A DNA stretch of 64,000 nt from G963665925 sp963678925 (GCA_963678925.1 OY787533.1:3658001-3722000); one strand, 5' to 3'; counted from the first letter of the stretch, positions 8,174 through 17,825 are shown. Notes: generated by a model from the sequence alone, not told the origin. Numbers and translations are program-made.

Positions 8174-9406
8174 ATGGAATTCAAGAAAAAAAGATGGTTA
8201 TATTTAGCGGCGGCGATGTTACTCGCGCTTTGCTCAGGAATTGGTTATACCTGGAGTGTCTTTCAAAAACCGCTTATGGATAATTTCGATTGGGCACTAA
8301 AAACAATCTCCTTGACATTTACGATTCAGGTTATGGTTTCGACACTGTTTCCAATAGTCATTGGTGGTCTTCAAAAGAAAATCGGTACAAAGAATTACAT
8401 ACGCCTGGGTATTGCAATTTATACACTGGGGCTTGTCGCAACGATGTTCACACCATCTATCGGATACCTGTACATCGTATTCGGTGTAATTGTCGGTATC
8501 GGGATCAGTATTCTATATCCCTGTCTTATTGCTTACAGCACAAGCCTTTTTCCTGATAAAACAGGCATGGCATCTGGCATGCTGGCATGTGCCTATGGTG
8601 CAGGTGCGATTCTGTGGGCGCCAACAGCGACGTTCATTATGGGCAAATACGGTATCTTGAATGTCTTCGGCTTCTTTGGTGTTCTGTTCGCAGTTGTCAT
8701 GATTCCAGTTTCTTTTGTTATCAAAAACATTCCAGAAGGCTACACGGTTGTAACTTCAAATGCGTCAAAGGCTTCAGGCTCACAGTATGAAGCTAAGGAC
8801 TATACTTGGCGAGAAATGATCAGAACGCCTAGATACTATCTGCTTGTTCTTACCCTGACACTGGGTGCGACTGCAGGGCTTATGATTATGGCGCATTTGT
8901 CGGGTATTCTTCAGGAATCTCAGCACATGACAGCAGAAAAGGCAGCCCTTCTTCTAGGTCTGACATCCATTTTTAATGCATCGGGAAGATTCCTTTTCGG
9001 ATTTATCTCTGACAAGATGGGCAGATACAATGTCATGATTCTTCTATTTGGAATTCTTTGCGGTTCGATGGTTCTGCTGACAAAAGCAAGCGGCTTGCTC
9101 TTTGTTGCGGGCATATTGGCAATCGGATCTTGCTACGGGGGTTTTACATCCATGTTTTCTCCGATTTGTGCAGATAACTTCGGAATGAAAAATCTGTCTG
9201 TGAACTACGCATTTTTATATATTGCATACGGATTCGGCGGATTTGTAGGGCCACAGCTTGCAGCACGCGTCAAGACAGCAAGTGGCGGATATGAAGCTGC
9301 ATTCATGATTGTAGCAGCGATGTGTATTGCAGGAATTGGCTTAAGTGTTTATATGAAAAATCAAGTAGAAAGAAATTCGAAAAAAAATGTCGAAAGAATT
9401 GCATAG
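8174..9406 (+). CDS. MFS transporter, oxalate/formate antiporter (OFA)-like
   Basis: 410 aa with 12 predicted membrane segments. The opening LLALCSGIGYTWSVFQKPL is the signature-like start of the OFA subfamily (OxlT relatives), which carries small carboxylates and related anions. A ribosome site (TAGGAGGAAAACAGCA) precedes ATG. It is followed 10 bp later by a redox flavoprotein gene, so it probably brings in the substrate of the enzymes encoded at 9417-13744 or exports their product. Substrate cannot be assigned. Confidence 0.82.
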   Translation: MEFKKKRWLYLAAAMLLALCSGIGYTWSVFQKPLMDNFDWALKTISLTFTIQVMVSTLFPIVIGGLQKKIGTKNYIRLGIAIYTLGLVATMFTPSIGYLYIVFGVIVGIGISILYPCLIAYSTSLFPDKTGMASGMLACAYGAGAILWAPTATFIMGKYGILNVFGFFGVLFAVVMIPVSFVIKNIPEGYTVVTSNASKASGSQYEAKDYTWREMIRTPRYYLLVLTLTLGATAGLMIMAHLSGILQESQHMTAEKAALLLGLTSIFNASGRFLFGFISDKMGRYNVMILLFGILCGSMVLLTKASGLLFVAGILAIGSCYGGFTSMFSPICADNFGMKNLSVNYAFLYIAYGFGGFVGPQLAARVKTASGGYEAAFMIVAAMCIAGIGLSVYMKNQVERNSKKNVERIA

Positions 9407-9416
9407 GAGTTGAACG

Positions 9417-11501
9417 ATGAAAAAGATCACACTGCAAATTGACGGGCATACAATCGAGGCAGCGCAGGGGGAGAATCTGCTGCAGGCGGCACTGGATGCG
9501 GGAATATACATTCCGCACCTTTGCTACCATCCCGACTTGACACCTCAGGGTGGGTGCAAGCTTTGCACCGTAGAAATACAGGGCAGCACAAAGCTGGTCC
9601 AGTCCTGTGAAACAATCGTTGAAGAAGGTATGGTTGTGAACACGAAAACAGACAAGGTCAAGCACCTGAGACAGGTGGCGCTGGAACTCATGCTTGCAAG
9701 CCATCCTAAGGACTGTACTTCCTGTGACAAGTACCTGAACTGTGAACTTCAGGCACTGATGCAGTATATGGGTGTGGCGCATTCAAGGCTCAAAGAGATT
9801 GAAAAGGACAACACGCGAATTTCGGTTTCTGACAACCTGATACAGAAGGAGATGTTCAGATGTATCCAGTGTGGCAGATGTGTACGTGCCTGCAGCGAGC
9901 TTCGTGGTGTAGACGCCCTTTCCTATAACAAGAAAAACGGTGAAACATATGTAGGCACAAAGGACGACCTGCCGCACAATGAGACGGACTGCAGATTCTG
10001 TGGTGCATGTGTAGAAGTGTGTCCAACAGGTGCCATACAGGATGTCAAAGGTGTTTTCTCAAAGGAATCTCCAAAGTACCTGTCTTATATTCCTTGCAAG
10101 GATGCCTGTCCAGCCCACACGGATATTCCGACATATGTGCGCCTGACTGGTGAAGGCAATTATGGTGAGGCGGTATCCGTACTCAGGGAAAAACTGACCT
10201 TCCCGCATTCCCTCGGTTTTGTTTGTACGCATGTCTGTGAAACAGAGTGCAAGCGAACACATTTGAATGAAGCGGTTTCAATCCGTGAACTGAAAAAGTT
10301 CGCAGTCGAAAATGATAAGGAAGCCCTGTGGAAGAAGAAGGTTGAAATCGGCAGTAAAACGGATAAGCGCGTTGCAGTAATCGGTGGTGGGGCATCTGGT
10401 ATGACGGGGGCTTACTATCTTGCCAAGAAGGGACATGCTGTTACGGTTTATGAAAGACAGGCACGCGCTGGTGGCATGCTCTCATACGGAATTCCAAAAT
10501 ATAGACTGCCACAGGACGTTGTGGACAGAGAAATAGACATACTGCTGGAAGCGGGTATTGAACTCAAGCTTGGTAGAGATGTCACTTCAGTCAACGATTT
10601 GAAGGATCAGGGCTATGATGCCGTGCTTCTTGCAGTGGGATCTCAACAGGGTAAACGGCCACCACAGTACCGAAAGGACTGGAAGAATGTCTATAACGCA
10701 GTGGATTTCTGCCGTATGGCCAATACGCAGTCCTTGCCGGAACTGGGAGACTGTGTGACGGTATATGGTGGTGGAAATGTGGCGTTTGACTGCGCAAGGT
10801 CTGCAAAAAAGGCAGGCATTGCAAATGTACGGGTCATATGTCTGGAAGCGCGTGAAGACATGCTTGCCGATCAGGAAGAAATAGATTGTGCACTTGAAGA
10901 AGGGATTGACATTCTTAACAGTAAATCCATGGAAAACATGATTGAAGCGAACTCAAGGATTGAAGCTCTGAACCTGGTGGATGTAGTCAGTTTCAGCTTT
11001 GGAGCAAGTGGTCTTGAAATGGAAACCCGCGCAGGTTCTGAACAAACACTTCAGACAGATGCGCTTGTATTTGCTACAGGTCAGCAGCCTGACCTGAACG
11101 AAGCTTTCGGTGTTGCGCTTTACAGAGGGACGCACATTGTGGCCGATGATAGCCTGAAAACAAGTGCAGATGATGTATTTGCCACGGGTGATGCGGTCTA
11201 TGGTACAAAATCTGTTGTTGAAGCGATTGCATCAGGCAGGAAAGCTGCTATGAATATCGACAAATATCTGGGTGGTGATGGAAGGATTGAAGATACCTTC
11301 TATGAAAGACCTGCTCAGAATTCAAATATTGGAGTAATTGAAAACTTTGCAGCCATTTCTAGGGTTGAAAGCTTCCACAATGCGTGTGATGCCAATAGAG
11401 AAGGAAGTCGTTGCCTGCAGTGTGACCTGAGATTGGACATCCAAAGTGTTAAGTACTGGGTCGATCCACAATTCAAAAAAGTGAAGGAGGTGACAAAATG
11501 A
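9417..11501 (+). CDS. Fused NuoG-like ferredoxin / GltD-like NAD(P)H oxidoreductase
   Basis: 694 aa, cytoplasmic. Order of domains: [2Fe-2S] ferredoxin domain (Cys in HLCYHP, GGCKLC, QSC; about residues 1-80); NuoG-type His-Cys motif (HPKDCTSC...NC, about 95-110); two [4Fe-4S] motifs (CIQCGRCVRAC and CRFCGACVEVCP, about 147-202); DPD-like segment CPAHTDIPTYVRL; FAD fold GGGASG (about 320) and NAD(P) fold YGGGNVAFDCARSA (about 450), as in GltD and NfnB. A last Cys pair (RCLQC) sits near the C-terminus. It should shuttle electrons between NAD(P)H and ferredoxin or partner enzymes. It overlaps the next gene by 4 nt (ATGA), implying a complex. Confidence 0.82.
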   Translation: MKKITLQIDGHTIEAAQGENLLQAALDAGIYIPHLCYHPDLTPQGGCKLCTVEIQGSTKLVQSCETIVEEGMVVNTKTDKVKHLRQVALELMLASHPKDCTSCDKYLNCELQALMQYMGVAHSRLKEIEKDNTRISVSDNLIQKEMFRCIQCGRCVRACSELRGVDALSYNKKNGETYVGTKDDLPHNETDCRFCGACVEVCPTGAIQDVKGVFSKESPKYLSYIPCKDACPAHTDIPTYVRLTGEGNYGEAVSVLREKLTFPHSLGFVCTHVCETECKRTHLNEAVSIRELKKFAVENDKEALWKKKVEIGSKTDKRVAVIGGGASGMTGAYYLAKKGHAVTVYERQARAGGMLSYGIPKYRLPQDVVDREIDILLEAGIELKLGRDVTSVNDLKDQGYDAVLLAVGSQQGKRPPQYRKDWKNVYNAVDFCRMANTQSLPELGDCVTVYGGGNVAFDCARSAKKAGIANVRVICLEAREDMLADQEEIDCALEEGIDILNSKSMENMIEANSRIEALNLVDVVSFSFGASGLEMETRAGSEQTLQTDALVFATGQQPDLNEAFGVALYRGTHIVADDSLKTSADDVFATGDAVYGTKSVVEAIASGRKAAMNIDKYLGGDGRIEDTFYERPAQNSNIGVIENFAAISRVESFHNACDANREGSRCLQCDLRLDIQSVKYWVDPQFKKVKEVTK

Positions 11502-12151
11502 TCTGTGATGCACACAAAATTGAACTGCCTGTGTGGGAAACAGGTTCAGAGAGAGACTGTGTCGTTGATTTCTGTAAAACCTTGATGGACACGGCACGAA
11601 AGGAATCCTGCGGGAAATGCGTTCTTTGCAGGGAAGGTACATGGCAGGTCTATGAAATGTTCAAGGATATAACAGAAGGCAATGCAAAGAGCGAAGATTT
11701 TGACCTCGCTGCTGAACTGCTTGAACTGATTCGTGACAATGCTGGATGCGATATGTCTAGGGATGCTGCCACTATGAGTCTTGAGCTCATGGAAAGGCAT
11801 GCAGAAGAATGGGACAGGCATATCCGACGAAAGCGCTGTACGAACCTGGTATGTAAAGCATCATACACGCTCTATGTGGACCCTGCGGTTTGCGACGGAT
11901 GCGGAGCATGTCTTGCTGCGTGTCCATCTGGTGCAATTGCTGGCGGAGAAGGCATGATTCATGTCATTGATGTCGATACGTGCAGCAAATCTTTGAACTG
12001 TGTCAGAACGTGTCCAAAGGGCGCTATCAAAAAGGCTGGACCTGTCAAACCCAAGGTGCCAGCTGAACCGATTCCAACTGGAAGCTTTGAAAGTGCTTCT
12101 GCTGGAGAGGATGATGGAACTTCTCGAAGAAGGCGTCGCAGAAGAAGCTGA
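11498..12151 (+). CDS. NuoF C-terminal-like iron-sulfur protein with two ferredoxin clusters
   Basis: 217 aa. The N-terminal half matches only the C-terminal iron-sulfur domain of NuoF/HydB (CGKCVLCREGTW), and the second half is a double [4Fe-4S] ferredoxin (CDGCGACLAACPSGAI; CSKSLNCVRTCPKGAI). The FMN/NADH-binding part of NuoF is missing, so NADH oxidation must be done by the upstream GltD-like protein. The translational overlap supports a two-subunit electron-transfer unit. Oddity: the C-terminus is an acidic stretch (GEDD) followed by TS and seven consecutive arginines, of unknown role. Confidence 0.8.
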   Translation: MICDAHKIELPVWETGSERDCVVDFCKTLMDTARKESCGKCVLCREGTWQVYEMFKDITEGNAKSEDFDLAAELLELIRDNAGCDMSRDAATMSLELMERHAEEWDRHIRRKRCTNLVCKASYTLYVDPAVCDGCGACLAACPSGAIAGGEGMIHVIDVDTCSKSLNCVRTCPKGAIKKAGPVKPKVPAEPIPTGSFESASAGEDDGTSRRRRRRRS

Positions 12152-12165
12152 TACAGCTTCCTGCG
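12137..12165 (+). repeat. Intercistronic hairpin
   Basis: CGCAG...AAGCTG-ATA-CAGCTT...CTGCG folds over the stop codon of the iron-sulfur protein gene. No T tract follows, so it is more likely an mRNA processing or stability element than a terminator. Confidence 0.5.
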
Positions 12166-12226
12166 TCTTAAGTTAATCTTGGTAAATTTAGGCATATAAA
12201 AGTAGGTATGTTGAGGAGCGTTAATT

Positions 12227-13744
12227 ATGAGCACACAAGTTTTGGAAGCAGATGTAATCGTCATTGGAGGCGGTGCGTCAGGAATTACGGCAGCGGTTGC
12301 TGCTGCTGAAAAAGATGCAAGTGTTATTGTTCTTGAAAAAGGCAGTACAACAGGTGGCGCGGCAAATATGGGTATGGGAATCTTTGCGGTCGAGTCCAAG
12401 TACCAGAAGGCCCAAATGGTTGATTTCACAAAAGAAGACGCATTCAATCTTCTGATGAACTACACACATTGGCGCGTCGATGCACGTCTTGTAAGGAAGT
12501 ACATAGAACAGTCAAGCGATACCATTGACTGGATGGAAACATTGGGCGTTGAGTTTCTCGGTTCCTACAAGTATTTTGAGAAGTCAACACAAACATGGCA
12601 CGTTGTAAAAACAGCGGGCAGTGACAAGCCTGCTGAGCGCGCGGCGTCAAACATGTTCAGAGCCTTGACGGAAAGAGCGGAAGAACTTGGTGTCGAGATC
12701 ATGTACCAGACAAAGGCAACTCAGATTCTAACAGAAGATGGATATGTGACAGGCGTTGAGCTGGTTGGAGAAGACGGTGAGAAGGTTGTAGCAGAATGTA
12801 ATGCTGTAATCGTTGCTACAGGTGGTTTTGGTGACAACCCGAAAATGATTCAGGACATTCTTGGATACGAATGGGGCAAGGATCTGCATTCATTCCGTAT
12901 TCCAGGTGTTGAGGGCGAAGGTCTTCGAATGCTTTGGGGTGCAGGTGCAGGCAAGACGGAACCAACAATGGTGCTGACATATACGACACCTGGACTAAAC
13001 GACATTTACAAGACTGTCAGTGAAACCATGCGTCAGCCGAACCTGATGGTCAATCTGGATGGCCACCGTTTTATCAATGAAGAAATTATGAATAATACTG
13101 TTTATACTGGAAATGCCATCTCTCTGCAAAGAGAACGCGTTGCCTTTACAATCGTCGACGACAGCATCATCGATACATACAAGAAAACCGGACTCGATTA
13201 CGTAACAGTTCACCACAATATCAAAACAGTTGACAAGTGGGATCGTGAAGTGAGTGCTTACTTGAATGGTGAAGCGTCAGAATCGGCTGGACTGAGCGAG
13301 CTTCATAACGCTGACCAGAAATCGCTGGTATGCTTCTTCGAGGCAGATTCCCTGGAGGAACTTTGTGAAAAGACAGGCATTAATGTTGAAAACCTCAAGG
13401 AAACGATTTCAGAGTATAATGAAGGGTGTACTGCATCAGACAGCATGTTCTTCAAGAAGCATAAGTACATGAAACCATTCAAAGGCAAGAAATATTATGC
13501 GGCGAAACACTTCCCAGCAGGTTACGGAAGTCTTGGCGGTGTTAAGACAAACGACCTGATGGAAGTTCTTAATCCAGGTGGATTGAAGATTCCTGGACTA
13601 TACGCATGTGGTACAGACGCTTGTAATATTTACGGTGACAGCTACTGCTTCTTCATGCCGGGTAACACAATGAGCTTTGCCGTAAACAGTGGTCGTATGG
13701 CAGGCTATAACGCTGTAGATTTTATGGATTCAGATGAATTCTAG
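12227..13744 (+). CDS. FAD-dependent fumarate reductase/ketosteroid dehydrogenase-family oxidoreductase
   Basis: 505 aa, no signal peptide and no covalent-FMN domain, so a soluble cytoplasmic enzyme. N-terminal FAD fold VIVIGGGASGITAAVAAAEK with GGAANMGMGIF, a typical FRD/SDH-type flavin-binding capping arrangement, and the C-terminal block YGSLGGVKTN...GLYACGTDACNIYG. Family members reduce activated C=C bonds (fumarate, urocanate, cinnamate-like enoates) or dehydrogenate ring ketones. The preceding redox pair (9417-12151) is the obvious electron donor or acceptor. Substrate unknown; a ring or enoate substrate would suit the island. Confidence 0.78.
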   Translation: MSTQVLEADVIVIGGGASGITAAVAAAEKDASVIVLEKGSTTGGAANMGMGIFAVESKYQKAQMVDFTKEDAFNLLMNYTHWRVDARLVRKYIEQSSDTIDWMETLGVEFLGSYKYFEKSTQTWHVVKTAGSDKPAERAASNMFRALTERAEELGVEIMYQTKATQILTEDGYVTGVELVGEDGEKVVAECNAVIVATGGFGDNPKMIQDILGYEWGKDLHSFRIPGVEGEGLRMLWGAGAGKTEPTMVLTYTTPGLNDIYKTVSETMRQPNLMVNLDGHRFINEEIMNNTVYTGNAISLQRERVAFTIVDDSIIDTYKKTGLDYVTVHHNIKTVDKWDREVSAYLNGEASESAGLSELHNADQKSLVCFFEADSLEELCEKTGINVENLKETISEYNEGCTASDSMFFKKHKYMKPFKGKKYYAAKHFPAGYGSLGGVKTNDLMEVLNPGGLKIPGLYACGTDACNIYGDSYCFFMPGNTMSFAVNSGRMAGYNAVDFMDSDEF

Positions 13745-13826
13745 AGATTAGAGCAAAGGCAAAAGGAAATAAGACGGACCCGCATGTGTGAACACAGGCG
13801 TGGAAGACGACTGAGAACTAAATAAG

Positions 13827-13860
13827 AAGAAGACTGGAAAGATAAGAAGACTGGAAAGAT
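13827..13860 (+). repeat. Perfect 17-bp tandem duplication
   Basis: AAGAAGACTGGAAAGAT occurs twice head to tail (13827-13843, 13844-13860) in the gap between the flavoenzyme and the second MFS gene. Probably replication slippage. Confidence 0.85.
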
Positions 13861-13966
13861 TTCAAATAGGAAAGAGCAACAATGTCCAATACGGGAAAGT
13901 TGGGCGCCATCATCAAGTTATTTTGAGGCATTTACTAAATATAGGGGAATACAGGAGGCATAGTTA

Positions 13967-15262
13967 ATGTTCAAAAATAAAAAGTTTGCTCAATATAGTA
14001 TGATATTTATGTTCTTAGGCGTCTTTTATATGTTCTTTTACTCGGGTTTGCAAAATGATCATTTAAATATACTAACACCCTACCTTCAGCAAAATTATGG
14101 ATGGGATGACCTGAAAATCACCAATCCTGCAACCGTGGGAGCAACAGTTTCCATCGTCTTTTACCTGATTATCGGTGGTGCTTTCACTAAATATGGCGTT
14201 AAGAAAATACTGCTTCCAAGTATGGCACTTCTTGGACTTGGAACAATCGGCATCAGTATGGCGTGTGAGAACTATACAATGTATTTCATCAGTCTGCTGC
14301 TTGTGCGTCTCATGGTTGTTCCGCTTCAAATGGGTGGTTTCATGCTGGCAGCCAACTGGTTTATCAAGTATCGAGGCCGTGTCATGGGTGTTATTACAGC
14401 GGGTAGTCCGCTCTTCTCAATTGTAGGTATTGGTTTCCTCACATCCCTTGCGACACGTTTTGGACTCCAGTATGCATATACCTTGATCGGTGGAGCGGTT
14501 CTGGTTCTTGCAGTGGTTACAGCATTCGGCATCAAGGATACACCAGAAGAAGCGGGTCTGTTCCCAGATGGTTCATTGACACCACCACGTTCAGAAGCGG
14601 CTGGCGCTGATAACTCCATTTCAGTATCTCAGCTTCTTTCTGAATCGCGTGCATGGAAACTGATTATCTCATATGGCATTCTTCAATTTGTCATAATGGC
14701 TATGATGTCTTATATGGCCGTGCGCTATATCAGCTTGAGTACACCTGAAGATGTACCGAATCTGTTTGTCAGCAAGGCACTTGTATGGCTTTCAATTGGT
14801 GCTGCAGCCGGCATCCCAATGAGTTATGTTCTTGGATGGATCGACGACAAGCTCGGTTCCATCAAAGCGTCTCTGGTTCTAAACATTCTATTTTTCTTTG
14901 CAGTAGTGCCTTTGGCAATCATGCCGGTCGGTGGAAACACAACACTGATGGCAATCTGGGCATTTGGCGTAGCCTGCATGACTGGCGGTGTACCAACAAT
15001 GCATCCATGTGTGACTTCTTATGTTTATGGACGTAAGGATTACATGGCCGCAAATAAATGGATTATGACAATTCAAGCTATTCCTATGGCATTTGCACTG
15101 ACCTTCATGGGCGCATTCAATCAGGCTGGAAAACTGACAGAAGCCTACTATGTTCTAATAGGCCTACTTGTGGTTTCGTTTGTGACAATTATAACAATGA
15201 GAAATATTCCTGACGCAAACGCAGAAGATCGAGATTACGGTGCAAGAGAAGATATTGCATAA
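13967..15262 (+). CDS. MFS transporter
   Basis: 431 aa, 12 membrane segments. The central linker IKDTPEEAGLFPDG resembles that of the OFA/monocarboxylate-like MFS branch and is shared with the transporter at 19113 (TPEECGLYPDN), so the two are paralogues. A CAGGAGGC ribosome site precedes ATG. The next gene is the flavin reductase at 15409, suggesting uptake of that enzyme's substrate. Substrate unknown. Confidence 0.8.
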   Translation: MFKNKKFAQYSMIFMFLGVFYMFFYSGLQNDHLNILTPYLQQNYGWDDLKITNPATVGATVSIVFYLIIGGAFTKYGVKKILLPSMALLGLGTIGISMACENYTMYFISLLLVRLMVVPLQMGGFMLAANWFIKYRGRVMGVITAGSPLFSIVGIGFLTSLATRFGLQYAYTLIGGAVLVLAVVTAFGIKDTPEEAGLFPDGSLTPPRSEAAGADNSISVSQLLSESRAWKLIISYGILQFVIMAMMSYMAVRYISLSTPEDVPNLFVSKALVWLSIGAAAGIPMSYVLGWIDDKLGSIKASLVLNILFFFAVVPLAIMPVGGNTTLMAIWAFGVACMTGGVPTMHPCVTSYVYGRKDYMAANKWIMTIQAIPMAFALTFMGAFNQAGKLTEAYYVLIGLLVVSFVTIITMRNIPDANAEDRDYGAREDIA

Positions 15263-15408
15263 AAGAAGATTTACATGGATGAAGCCTGCGCTGGAAACGT
15301 ATTTCACATACGTGACCGGTGTGGGTTTTACCCAGTAATGGAGCACGACTGTACTTATACGTTTTAAGGTCCGAGAGGGCTGTATGCAGATAAAGCAGGA
15401 GGAACATT

Positions 15409-17331
15409 ATGGATATGAAATATTCAAGTCTTATGTCACCGGTTCGAATCGGAAAGCATTTGATTAAAAATAGAATTATTGCGGCACCGGTTACCATACA
15501 CTCTGCGTCAAATGGTGAATCTTATCCGACAGAAGCTGCCATAGAATTTTTCACACAGCGGGCAAGAGCGGGTGCGGGTATTGTAGTATGTGCCGGCGCA
15601 AAGCTGCTTCCGGTTACAGATGATGGTGAGCATGCAAGCTGGGACCTCTATAAGCACAATTCCCAAAACCGCATTGCCGAACTGGCTGAACGCATTCATT
15701 TTTATGGCGCCAAGGCGTCTATGGAGCTGATTGGCATATTTGACGATGGCTATGTGGCATCTGACGGCGGTCTGCTTATGGATGGCCTGACACCGGGGCG
15801 CGAAATTCCAGTCAGTGAAATGATGCGCTATAAGGAAGGCTATGCACACTGTGCAGAGGCGCTTATGAATCTTGGCTTTGATGGACTGCTACTGCATTTC
15901 GGGCACAGTATCCCCATTGCTCAGTTTCTTTCTCCGCTAACGAATAAGAGAACGGATGAATACGGCGGAAGCTTTGAAAACCGCATGCGCTACATGATCG
16001 AGATACTTGAAGCGATTCGTGAACGCGTGGGAGACCGTATGTTTATTGATATCCGCATGTCGGCAGACGAGTTCAAGGCAGGCGGGATCGACCTTGAAGA
16101 AGGCTTGAAAATGGCGGAAGTGTTCCAGCAGTATGCGGATATTGTTCAGGCCAGCTGTGGCATGGTCACGCCTGAGCTGATGTGTCGTACACACCCTTGT
16201 GATTTTCTACCGCCTAATCCGAATGTCCATTTGGCGGAGGCATTCAAGAATTCTGGAAAGCTGACCAATGCGGCCGTAGTTGCTATTGGCGGCATTGGAA
16301 GTCTTCATGACGCGGATGAAATAATCAGAAGTGGCAAAGCGGATTTTGTTGCAATTTCAAGAGCACTTATCGCAGACCCCCAGCTGATTCCAAAAAGCAT
16401 GCTTGGTAAGGCAGAGGATGTGGTACCCTGTGTCAAGTGTATGCGTTGCCATGATAGTGCTGTATATGAAAACTTCTTCCAGTGTTCGGTAAACCCGACG
16501 ATTGGTATTCAGCATGACCTTGAGAACCTGATTCTGGATTCTGATTCTATTAAAAAGGTAGCTGTTATCGGTGGGGGACCTTCGGGCATGAAAGCTGCGC
16601 TGACTGCTTCTGAGAGAGGGCATGCAGTGACGCTGTACGAAAAATCGGATGCCCTTGGCGGCGCGCTGAAGTTTGCAGACAAGGTTTCCTTCAAGTACTC
16701 CCTTGCCAAGTATAAGGACTATCTGGTAGACCAGATTGCAAAGTCGGATGTTGAGGTAAGACTTTGCACAGAGGCAAAAGCGGAAGCGCTTGAAAGTGAA
16801 AAGTATGATGCTGTGATTGCAGCACTTGGAGCAAGACCGATTGTTCCACCAATCCCAGGCGTTGAAAATACTGTGCTGGCTACAGATTCATTTGAGCGTG
16901 AAGCGGAACTGGGTGAACGTCTTGTTGTAATTGGCGGGGGTCAGGTCGGTTGTGAAACTGCTCTGCACTGGGCTAGAAAGAACAAGCATGTGACAGTGAT
17001 TGAAATGAACAGTGAGCTTGCACCGGACGCGACGCGAACGCACCGTGGGGATCTCATGGCTGAAATTGAGAATACAAAGAATTTTGATGTAATAACTTCT
17101 GCAAAATGTACGGGTGTGACAGAAGCGGGTATTTCTTATCTGATGGACGGAGAAACGAAGACCCTGACGGCTGACTCGGTAATACTGGCGGCGGGAATGG
17201 CACCTCGTATTATTGAAGCGGATGCATTCATCGGCACTGCGCCTTATTACCGTAACGTAGGAGATTGCGCTGCAGCGCGTACAGTTGAAAAAGCGACACG
17301 CGAGGGCTATTTTGCAGGCATAAATCTTTAA
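15409..17331 (+). CDS. NADH:flavin oxidoreductase, 2,4-dienoyl-CoA reductase/BaiCD-BaiH type
   Basis: 640 aa iron-sulfur flavoenzyme. An N-terminal old-yellow-enzyme TIM barrel (FMN; HFGHSIPIAQFLSPLTNKR with the active-site HxxH and the family FLSPLTNKRTDEYGG block), a [4Fe-4S] motif CVKCMRCH...QC at about 345-365, then an FAD fold (VIGGGPSGMKAA) and an NAD(P) fold (VVIGGGQVGCETALHWA). Family members reduce conjugated C=C bonds in dienoyl-CoAs, enoates, bile-acid rings and aromatic-derived enones. Here it could reduce a ring or an unsaturated intermediate. Preceded by an AGGAGG site and by an MFS gene 147 bp upstream. Confidence 0.82.
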   Translation: MDMKYSSLMSPVRIGKHLIKNRIIAAPVTIHSASNGESYPTEAAIEFFTQRARAGAGIVVCAGAKLLPVTDDGEHASWDLYKHNSQNRIAELAERIHFYGAKASMELIGIFDDGYVASDGGLLMDGLTPGREIPVSEMMRYKEGYAHCAEALMNLGFDGLLLHFGHSIPIAQFLSPLTNKRTDEYGGSFENRMRYMIEILEAIRERVGDRMFIDIRMSADEFKAGGIDLEEGLKMAEVFQQYADIVQASCGMVTPELMCRTHPCDFLPPNPNVHLAEAFKNSGKLTNAAVVAIGGIGSLHDADEIIRSGKADFVAISRALIADPQLIPKSMLGKAEDVVPCVKCMRCHDSAVYENFFQCSVNPTIGIQHDLENLILDSDSIKKVAVIGGGPSGMKAALTASERGHAVTLYEKSDALGGALKFADKVSFKYSLAKYKDYLVDQIAKSDVEVRLCTEAKAEALESEKYDAVIAALGARPIVPPIPGVENTVLATDSFEREAELGERLVVIGGGQVGCETALHWARKNKHVTVIEMNSELAPDATRTHRGDLMAEIENTKNFDVITSAKCTGVTEAGISYLMDGETKTLTADSVILAAGMAPRIIEADAFIGTAPYYRNVGDCAAARTVEKATREGYFAGINL

Positions 17332-17362
17332 ACTGTATTATGTTGATCTTGTCGACAGACTG

Positions 17363-17387
17363 AAAGGTGCGCAAGCACCTTTTTTTC
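17363..17387 (+). terminator. Rho-independent terminator
   Basis: Stem AAGGTGC / GCACCTT around a GCAA tetraloop followed by seven T residues, ending the OYE module. Confidence 0.88.
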
Positions 17388-17414
17388 GCATTTTGTAAAG
17401 CGTATTGGAGTGAT

Positions 17415-17825
17415 ATGATGACTGTTTCGATTGGAGATATTGAGCGTTTTGATTTGGAGAATGATCCCTACCACCATATGATAAAAATTGTGTGCAACAA
17501 ATGGAAGCCTGTTCTAATTCGTGCCATTGACTTTGAAGAAGGCAACTATTCAAGATTCTCAAGGTTTACCAAGCAGCTGCCAATCACCGAAAGGGTACTT
17601 GCACGCAACTTGCGCGAGCTGGAACGCGATGGGATCCTGTATAGGACTGTTTATCCTGAAGTGCCCCTACGCGTTGAATACAGACTTACTGAGACGGGGA
17701 AGTCCCTGTGTCCGATTCTCGACGCCATGTTTAAGTGGGGGCGTGAGGACATGATACGTAAAAATATTGAAATCAACCCGATGGGAGAAATCAAGCACGG
17801 CTACAGGAAAATAGATGAATATTGA
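17415..17825 (+). CDS. HxlR-family winged-helix regulator
   Basis: 136 aa MarR-like HxlR protein: CNKWKPVLIRAI...FSRFTKQLPITERVLARNLRELERDGILYRTVYPEVPLRVEYRLTETGKSL matches the HxlR domain along its length, including the VEYRLTE(T/L)G wing. ATG 17415 (or 17418) follows GGAG; the longer frame from 17367 would start inside the terminator hairpin. HxlR proteins commonly sense aldehydes, quinones or redox stress. It may control the flanking reductase or the SDR downstream. Confidence 0.85.
   Translation: MMTVSIGDIERFDLENDPYHHMIKIVCNKWKPVLIRAIDFEEGNYSRFSRFTKQLPITERVLARNLRELERDGILYRTVYPEVPLRVEYRLTETGKSLCPILDAMFKWGREDMIRKNIEINPMGEIKHGYRKIDEY

Noticed and set aside
11498..12151. Full NADH dehydrogenase subunit NuoF
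   Set aside because: Only the C-terminal iron-sulfur part is present; no FMN- or NADH-binding region upstream in any frame, and the gene overlaps its neighbour normally, so it is not a truncated pseudogene.
13827..13860. CRISPR-like or phage attachment repeat
   Set aside because: Just two copies head to tail without spacers, no integrase and no cas genes; best explained by slippage.
13745..13966. Riboswitch before the second MFS gene
   Set aside because: Purine-rich spacer with a tandem repeat; no conserved riboswitch core or stable fold could be recognised.
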